Below are positions 56,401 through 64,000 of a DNA stretch of 64,000 nucleotides, piece by piece. Both the position numbers and the translations under genes were made by a program. A model generated the notes under the pieces. The model ran no database searches. It was not told where the DNA came from and saw only the letters and a list, made by a program, of their open reading frames with translations. Where the stretch lies: NCBI GenBank assembly GCA_963573305.1, contig OY754332.1, positions 52,551,559 to 52,615,558 of the forward strand, written 5' to 3'. This DNA is from Pyrrhosoma nymphula (taxonomy: Eukaryota > Arthropoda > Insecta > Odonata > Coenagrionidae). Within the stretch, counting starts at the first letter, position 1. Every line of letters begins with the position of its first letter.

Positions 56401-59400
56401 TAGAATAATTTATAAGAGTACTCATTCTTTGGACTAATATGACTCTACAAATAGAGTGAAGAGAATGAGAAGCAGGATTCAAACAGCATTTTTTTAAGTA
56501 ACACCTATGTGAAAACATTTCAAAAAAGCATCATTTTAAGCTTTAAAATTAACTCGCAAAATATATAACTGGTAGATTTCAGACGAAAATTGGAGATTTC
56601 AAAATATTAAATAGATTTTCATGTGATCAGGAATTCGTTCCTGAACCGCATTCGAATAGAACACCATTCAAAACATCTGTTTGGTGTTTTTGTGTCACTT
56701 AAACAAATATATGCTTTTGCATTCTACTTGATTACGTAAGTTCAATGTATATGGAGAAGGAATTACAACAACATCCCATCTCGAATGGAAAGCATTCAAA
56801 TCAAAGTTGCAGCAAAACTTATTGCTGATAGAGATTATTTAACTATTTATTTACTTAATTATTTTTTCTTATATAGGAGTTATTTTATTTTTTTTAAATG
56901 GGAGTAGCATAGATTATCTATCAGGAGTAGTTCATGTTTGTCACTGGCAAAGGCCTAATGCAAAGATTATTGCTCGTAACATCGTCCCCTTACTGTCCAA
57001 CAAGAATCATTCGATTAATTGAATACACTGTTTTCATCTATTTCATCTTTTTGTGTTTGCGATAAGCCTCCATTTTAATTTTTTGGTCTAACGGTTTAAC
57101 TTAGTTGAACCCAGCTTATTATTTTCTCATTGTTTCATGTTTTTCGTAAGAGACCACGCATCATGTGTATTATATCCACCGGTGACTCGTGGAGTGACGA
57201 GGACGGAGTTCCTGCAGATTTGAAAGACGTTAGTGAAAGTTTGTAGTTTATTCAGCTCGAAAGGTAACTGAAATTTTTTTCCAAGTCATCCCTCTTATTC
57301 ATAGCGCTTTCAATCTTGAAAATTCTTTAAGTAAATGTTTCTATATTTATTCAGAAACGTTATTATGATAATGAAATGTTCAATATGAGCTATTTAAATT
57401 ATTGGCATCACTTACAATAATGTTGTGATATGACGAGGGAAAATATCTTAAGGTTTCATAACGATTATATAACATCCATTGTCACAAATGTAGACACTAC
57501 GGAGCAATGAAATGCCTAATATGCGAGTATCGAAACATGTTAAGGTGTACCTTTGTAATTGTAGATTTATGTTTAAATAAAAGTCATGCGCAGAATCAAC
57601 ATCAATAAGGAAACTTGAACTTAATATTTACTCAGTACTTTAATTCATTTGGCCTAGTGAGAGATCCAAAAAGACTTCACTCACTTTGTTTGCCGATTAA
57701 GAACTAAATCCCACAGTGCTGGGTGGAATGCAACTATCCAATTTGATGGAAATCAACCTGTAGCTTAATGGGGTATGGTGAGATCTGCAAACTAATACCT
57801 ACTTGCTACTCAGGGAAAACATATCATATAGTAAACGTTATGTGCTTCCTCTACGGACATACGTATCCAAAATACCTCGTATTACTTAATAAACATTTCA
57901 TAGCCTCCTTCGAGGTCTTTGCGGCATTATCTGATGCTTCATTTAAAGGATGGGTGATAAGAAGCAGATGCCTGTGAAGAATTCTATTGTTTTCTCAAAA
58001 TTTTTGAAATTTAAAGGATTTGTGAATCCATTTCAAAAAAGCGGCTATAAAGCTATTAAGGCAACTTGCATAATTCATAACTGGTGATTATCATACTAAA
58101 ATAGGTTATTTCAAAATATTGAGCAGAATTTCAGTTTACTAAGAATACGTCCCAGAGGCGACTTCGAATTAAACATCGCTTAAACCACTTCTTTGGTGTT
58201 TTAAGGTCACTGAAAAAAGTACATGCATATGTATTCAACTTAATGATGTAACTGCGAATACATGGCGAAAGCACTAACAACAACATGTCATAGCGATAAA
58301 AAACTTTTAAATAATAGTAATAGCAGCACATAGTGCAGAAAATTATTATTTAACTGTTTATTTATAAAGTACTCAATATGAAGTTTAAGGGATAAATTAC
58401 TTGTGTTTTGGCGTCCGCTATGCCACAAATTATAAACAATACGCTCCAGAGCATAATATGCTAGTTTATAAATCAAGTCAAAAGACAGCTTTCCAAATAT
58501 TGAACTTACCTTTTAGACTTTATCTTATTCGAGTATCTTTACTACATGTCAACTGAATAGACATCCCGTGTGTTGTTTACATTAAATCGGCAATGATATG
58601 ACAATGGGTACTACGAGAGACGATAAAGGAAGGAATGGAAAAACTGTGGAAAACCCACGTGGGACCCCCAGCCGATCCGGCCGACACTGTCGACACGGGC
58701 ACAGCTGGTCTGACCCGGGTATTCCCCTAGCCTACACTCTATACCCTAACATGGGGACCCGCACAGGTTCCCTGGAACAACTTGGAAGATCACCCTATCT
58801 TTACATCCACATTTACATGTACAGTACTTCATTCCGGAAGTTCATTATTTCTCTAGATAGAATAATTTATAAGAGTACTCATTCTTTGGACTAATATGAC
58901 TCTACAAATAGAGTGAAGAGAATGAGAAGCAGGATTCAAACAGCATTTTTTTAAGTAACACCTTTGTGAAAACATTTCAAAAAAGCATCATTTTAAGCTT
59001 TAAAATTAACTCGCAAAATATATAACTGGTAGATTTCAGACGAAAATTGGAGATTTCAAAATATTAAATAGATTTTCATGTGATCAGGAATTCGTTCCTG
59101 AACCGCATTCGAATAGAACACCATTCAAAACATCTGTTTGGTGTTTTTGTGTCACTTAAACAAATATATGCTTTTGCATTCTACTTGATTACGTAAGTTC
59201 AATGTATATGGCGAAAGCACTTACAACAACATCCCATCGCGAATGGAAAGCATTCAAATCAAAGTTGCAGCAAAACTTATTGCTGATAGGGATTATTTAA
59301 CTATTTATTTACTTGATTTTTTATTCGTTACAAGAGTTATATTATCTTTTATGAGATGGGAGTAGCATGGATTATTTATCAAAAGCAGCCTATATTTGTC

Positions 59401-59907
59401 ACTGCCAAAGGCCTAAAGCAAAGCTAATTTTCTCATATCATCGTGCCATTACCGTTCAACAAGAAACATTTGAAGATTTAAACATGGCACCAATCTCGTG
59501 GTATACACTCTTCGGTGAAGCACGTTTTTATGCCATCAAAGCAACGCGCATAATACATTACTGGTGTGTTTCATACGAATATTGGACATTTCAAAAAAAT
59601 AAGAAGATTTAAGATTCGGTAATGGTATGCCAATATATACCACGAGAGACGAAGAAGGAAGGAAGGAATCGAAAATTGTGGAATACCCACGTGGGACCCC
59701 CAGCCGATCCGGCCGACACTGTCGACACGGGCACAGCTGGTCTGACCCGGGTATTCCCCTAGCCTACACTCTATACCCTAACATGGGGACCCGCACAGGT
59801 TCCCTGGAACAACTTGGAAGATCACCCTATCTTTACATCCACATTTACATGTACAGTACTTCATTCCGGAAGTTCATTATTTCTCTAGATAGAATAATTT
59901 ATAAGAG
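53409..59907 (+). repeat. Higher-order tandem repeat, unit 2, truncated (6499 bp)
   Basis: This is the second copy of the 8735-bp unit, almost identical to unit 1. It ends abruptly at 59907, inside the last GC-rich module region, at the junction with a gypsy fragment. The remaining 2.2 kb of the unit is absent. Confidence 0.96.
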
Positions 59908-60047
59908 TCGCTATTATTTGGTCGCTCGGCAACTAATGCATACTAAAGGCAGCTCTCCTCTCCAGCTCCGCTCAAAGTGAGGCCAAGGCCACCGGCCCAT
60001 TCGCCTGGGGTCCACCTGACCCCACCTTCCCCGACAGTGCCTCCCTT

Positions 60048-60851
60048 ATGCCTGTGGGGTCCAGCACCGCCACCCCCACCAACCACCTCCCGGTGCATCC
60101 GTCGGATTTGGAAGAAGAAGAAGATGAGGTGGAAAGTCCTCCAACGGTGAAGCGAAGAGTTCGTGAAAATGGGAATGCTCGAGATAACAGACCTCGGTCG
60201 GATCATCTCAATCAAGCTATGCTTGAGAGGCTTAAGGTTGACTTGCAGAATCGGAACAGAGCCAAGCTGAACGTGAGACGCTTACGAGAGGGCCTCGAGA
60301 AAGCTCATGATCTCACTCGGCAGAGGCTTGGGTCGGCTCACCTCCGACAAAAAGAGCAATATGATCGCCGGTGTCATGGAACCCCCTTTGAGGAAGGGGA
60401 GATGGTGTGGCTCCACGTACCCGCCACAAAAAGGGGCAAATGCAGGAAGTTTCATCGCCCCTGGGTTGGCCCCTTCGAAATCATAAAGAGACTGTCCGAC
60501 GTCACGTACATGGTGAGAAACAAAGATAATCCTCGACGTCGCCTTGTCGTTCACTTTAACCACCTTAAGAAGTGGGAGGCGAGATCGGGAGACGGCGAGG
60601 AAAAAGAACAGACAAAGGAAGGGGACAGTGGAACAATGGCGAGACCAGGAGAAACCCAAGTAGAAGAGGAAAAAGCAGCAAACGCTATCGAGGGTGGTTG
60701 GAGAATATTCTCCATTCCGCCGCCCTTGGAGTCCCAAACGCCGGCGGCGGAGGGCCAGAATTGTAGGAGCGAGAACACTTGGGACCTTACTACAGAGCGG
60801 TATCCCAGAAGGGTTATCAGGGAGCCAGATAGGTTCCAAGCTGGGCTCTAA
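60048..60851 (+). pseudogene. Gypsy integrase C-terminal part
   Basis: The open frame of about 267 codons holds Q-K-E-Q-Y-D-R-R (about 60349), G-D/E-x-V-W-L-H near 60405, H-R-P-W-V-G-P-F (about 60450) and L-V-V-H-F-N-H-L-K-K-W (about 60545), which is the SH3-like end of Ty3/gypsy integrases. The catalytic core and everything upstream is lost. The first ATG at 60048 is probably not a natural start. The tail is Glu/Gly-rich. Confidence 0.85.
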
Positions 60852-61000
60852 AGGATGGGGAAGACCCAAGGGGTCTCTTTTTCTCTCTTTCTCTTCTTTT
60901 GTTTCAGAAGGTTGAAAAGGAGGACCAAGATACAGCAGGTGCCAACGGAGCCGGTGCATATGTGATCGCGGGGGCGCGATGCTTTCAAAGGGGGAGGCAG

Positions 61001-61221
61001 TGTAGCGGTTTCAAAAGGCAGAGCGTCGGCGAGAGGCTCGCGGTCGGTTGGACCCTGGGAAATTCCCCTGGATGGGAGGGGGACTTTTACGGCCCCGAGA
61101 GACGGCTGTCCACTCCGAGAGTCTTTGTAAAAGATAGGAAATAAAGTAGTACCATTTGGGCTCTGAGAGCGGCAAGTTGTTTTCTCCTAAACCAACCCTT
61201 CTCCCGCGAACCGGCACTACA
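61001..61221 (+). repeat. 3' LTR of the truncated gypsy element, 221 bp
   Basis: It begins TGTAG directly after the polypurine tract and ends CTACA, a TG/CA inverted pair. AAATAAAG at about 61139 is the likely polyadenylation signal. Confidence 0.8.
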
Positions 61222-61699
61222 ATAGCCATCATGTCTGGAACATGGACAAGATGATATACACCTGAAAATCTGTCGCACATACAGCTCAGCTCCCATTTCT
61301 AACCAGTGTTTTTGATAGGGGTTATCCCTATACCCTTTTAGTCTCCTCTTACGACAAGCAGGGATGCTGCAGAAGTATTCTAGATTCCCCATACCGCAGG
61401 GTGTCTTGTGATATGTCTCCCATAATGCAAGACAATAGGGAAATTGCATACTTTTAATAGACAGTATGGTGATATTCTGCAGCAAATACATGTTACCGCA
61501 ATATAATTTTTTCCGCTCAAAATTCAGTTTATACACTAGACAATGACTCCCAAAAATCTTCCGAGTTTCGCGGGATAAAAAATACCGCCCCCACTAATCT
61601 TACGCCGTGACGTCACAATTCAGTAAAGTCGTAGATCCTAGCCCCACAACCTCGTAGCTCCAAGTTTGGAAGAACCACGTTGCGTTTTAAAGGAGAAAA
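61222..61699. other. Stretch with a possible SINE-like conserved block
   Basis: Around 61340-61400, TAGTCTCCTCTTACGACAAG is followed by CAGGGATGC and TATTCTAGA. This block looks like one recurring in short animal repeats, but recognition is from memory. No gene is supported here. Confidence 0.3.
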
Positions 61700-61899
61700 T
61701 GACTGAAAAAGGAAAAATTACAAGTGGTGCATTGTTCCGATGTGCAAAAACACGTCTATTTGTACCCCAGACAAAATTTTCGTCAGCGTTCCGAAGGAGG
61801 AAAAAAGTAGAGAAGCTTATGTATGCCCTTCGTCGAGATGAGCGTCACGGAAAAATAAGCTATAAATCCGTGTGCTATGTGTGCAAAGATCACTTTAAT
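61700..61899 (+). pseudogene. THAP-type zinc finger exon, frameshifted, with splice donor
   Basis: THAP domains are C2CH DNA-binding modules of P-element-like transposases and host regulators. From about 61730 one frame has a Cys, then Cys four residues after it, and T-P-D-K-I-F-V-S-V-P. Another frame from about 61810 has Leu/Ala/Arg-rich sequence and C-x-x-H (in C-K-D-H-F) at 61883-61897. The frame change lies in the A run at about 61800-61806; a second is needed near 61710-61720 to reach the ATG at 61700. A donor GTAAGT follows at 61900. Downstream exons were not found. Confidence 0.6.
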
Positions 61900-62174
61900 G
61901 TAAGTAATATTTCCATATTTCCACACTTTTTCACCTGCACATAACCCACTGCCGAGCCACCATAAAATTCTCTACCAGACCTACAAAAATAATATACATC
62001 TCACATAAATATACGCTTTCGTCAATACGAGCTGATTATATGCAAATTAAACATTATTATGAACTAGAAAACATTTCAGAAGCACATCAGCTACTCAATA
62101 TATTACCTTTCCATTTTTCGGCGCCGACGAAGTCTTCAGTTTCACTGAAATACCTTGCAATCATGAGGGAATCA

Positions 62175-62346
62175 GGCCCCGTTTCCACTACTGACATTTC
62201 TACGACGGTAACTCTCTACTCACGCAATGCTAGTAATGGAAACGCTCGGAAACGCCTACCATGGTAGATGGTCCTACTAGCATTGAGTTACCCTCGTAAG
62301 ATCAGGGAATAGTGGTTACCGTCGTGTCTTCTTGTAATGGGAACGC
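62175..62346. repeat. Foldback (MITE-like) element
   Basis: Several inverted pairs nest around a CCATGG centre near 62262: CAATGCTAGTA with TACTAGCATTG, GGTAACTC with GAGTTACC, and ACGACGGTAAC with GTTACCGTCGT. The outer GTTTCCA pairs loosely with TGGGAAC. The nested order is what a foldback element gives. Confidence 0.6.
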
Positions 62347-64000
62347 GATGTTAGTCAAAATCCCGGTAAGAATCATGGGAAAACAGTTGAATCACGGAAA
62401 GCGTGGAGGGATCACGGGTTCACTGTCTGCACACAATTTTAAAAGAATAAATATTTATATACTACCGATATGGTTAAAAGTGATTAGACGTTGCCATGCG
62501 CAGTTAAAGAGAGGATAGATTGTATTAAGGGTAGGTTACATTATTCCAGTACATCGATAATAATTTGAAATGAAGGAAATTTTGTCTTGTCTACAATACA
62601 TACTTTGTTTCACTGCCTGTCCAAGAATTCGGCCTACGAAGACATTATCAAGGCCTTAATTTGTATTTTTAATTATTATTTTTTACTTCGCTTGTCAACC
62701 AATGTTTCAACTTATGTCGTCAATGCTTTAAAAATGATAAGCGTTGCGGGATCACCATTAGGCATCCATATATATTTCACTCAGCATTCAACATTTATAA
62801 CTTACCTACATATATATAACTACGACCTATCGTCAATGGTTAGACATCGCCTTCATTTTTCAAAGGGGGGACATTTTAATATTTGGGACGTGGACCCTTT
62901 AATCAAGTATCTATACATGATCGATAATAATATGAAATTTGAGAAATGTTGTGTAACTCAATACCAAGCCCTTGAAAATGACTTAACTAACAAGTCGAAA
63001 CCTTTACAGTCGACAAGATAGATGAAAATGTTTGTGGAATATTCAAAGGTTCCTTCATTTCCTTACAATAAACTTATTCCGTCATCTTTACGCAATATAT
63101 GGCTTTCAATAGAGAAAAATAAAGATCAAATACTAGCCCTGCAGCGGTATGCTGCTTCCGGGTACTGAATAATTACGTCACTTTGCCACCAGCCAATCAT
63201 CGGGCGTTTTCGATTCTCACTTGTGTTTGAAAATTTTCTTGAACTTTAATGAATAAAATATCGCTAACAACGACAAAAAATAATAAAAAAAACTTCACCG
63301 TGAAATGCAAACATATATTTCTATTGAGTTTTGGGGCTCATGGTTATATCTGATATATATGCAAGTTCCCTATTCAACCACTTTCATTTTCATTTTTGAA
63401 ATTTTGGCACTAACAGTAATTGAGCATGCAGTTTTAAATAGAAGCTTACACAGCCAATATTGTTATTCCATTATTTTATCTTTCAGCCAAGTAAAAATTT
63501 CCATCAAGTCTGTGTAATGATTCCTTAATATGAGGGACAAGCTATCCAGGGCACTTCCACTAGACAATCTGAAAATTCATAATATCTATACATGCAAGCA
63601 TCAACCATTAAAATGCCTATTCCATTAAAACTGATGGAATAAATTATGCATACAGCATTGTAAAATATCTGAGATAAGAGATTGGGGAGTAATATGCATT
63701 GCATTTGAGTTTCAATGGAAAAACATTACACAAATAGTATCAAAATGAATAACTTAATACTCAGCATCTGAAAGCAGATCTTCCTCTGCTTGTGGATGTC
63801 CATTCTCAGCAATTGCTCACTGTCCACTAGCTGACTGGTTCCATTCCTTTCAACGTTAACAGCAAAAGTGCAGTCAACTTATTAGGATTGCCCTTACTTT
63901 TTTTTAATTCATCCTTAACCCGTCAGCGCCCAAAGTTTTTTTGTTTCAAAAATCGTTCATTTTTCTAAAATATGATGCTTATGTGCAATGAAGAATTCTT
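62347..64000. other. AT-rich stretch without a recognised gene
   Basis: A 144-codon frame at 62587-63021 has no domain and no clear coding bias. The CTACATATATATAAC-like sequence near 62810 is simple AT-rich DNA. Nothing else is supported. Confidence 0.45.

Larger units (their letters stand above)
59908..61221 (+). mobile_element. 5'-truncated Ty3/gypsy retrotransposon with 3' LTR
   Basis: The element begins at the array junction and keeps only the end of pol, a polypurine tract (AAAGGGGGAGGCAG, 60987-61000) and a 3' LTR. It is unrelated to the gypsy element at 26-31 kb, judging by LTR sequence and integrase tail. Confidence 0.88.

Noticed and set aside
62587..63021. 144-codon frame near the right end
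   Set aside because: AT-rich, no recognisable domain, no splice context. Chance is likely.

Overview
The window looks like gene-poor, transposon-rich nuclear DNA of an arthropod, probably an insect. This rests on small GT-AG introns, AATAAA signals, AT-rich spacers, and the mix of element families (Polinton, piggyBac, PIF/Harbinger, RTE-like LINE, Ty3/gypsy). No bacterial operon, CRISPR array, rRNA or convincing tRNA is present. The species cannot be named from the sequence.

Region 1 (1 to about 14.1 kb) is a nearly complete Polinton/Maverick, an integrating virus-like DNA element. All its genes lie on the + strand: protein-primed DNA polymerase B, packaging ATPase, a pX-like small protein, a second conserved small protein, a chromodomain integrase, minor capsid (penton-like), pVI-like protein, major capsid, adenain-like protease, and two accessory genes. 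Genes overlap or abut by a few bases. Several core genes carry a few single-base indels or stops, often in runs of A, so this copy is either recently dead or partly mis-sequenced. The accessory genes include one with a Maelstrom/ECHC-like cysteine-histidine pattern and one with a faint PC4-like repeat. Upstream are two TATA promoters with splice donors and a 584-bp tandem repeat present 2.8 times. No matching inverted copy of the left end was found on the right.

Region 2 (14.1-26.2 kb) holds a possible small membrane-protein gene, a palindromic MITE-like element, and a six-exon gene (17720-22800) found by joining exons in phase. It encodes a 521-residue protein ending in a YqaJ-type nuclease domain. 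Its last intron contains two antisense RTE-like LINE fragments.

Region 3 (26.2-43.4 kb) holds a decayed Ty3/gypsy element on the minus strand (26207-30799) with very short LTRs and a 5-bp target duplication, a decayed non-LTR reverse transcriptase near 35.2 kb, a structurally intact piggyBac transposase gene (37965-39680), a PIF/Harbinger remnant at 40.05-40.43 kb, and a pair of 150-bp repeats.

Region 4 (43.4-59.9 kb) is a nested tandem array: an 8735-bp unit repeated about 1.75 times, containing a 3489-bp sub-repeat. Eight GC-rich modules that open with a CACGTG palindrome mark its joints.

Region 5 (59.9-64 kb) starts where the array is cut by a 5'-truncated Ty3/gypsy element with its 3' LTR. 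Beyond it lie a frameshifted THAP-domain exon and a foldback element.
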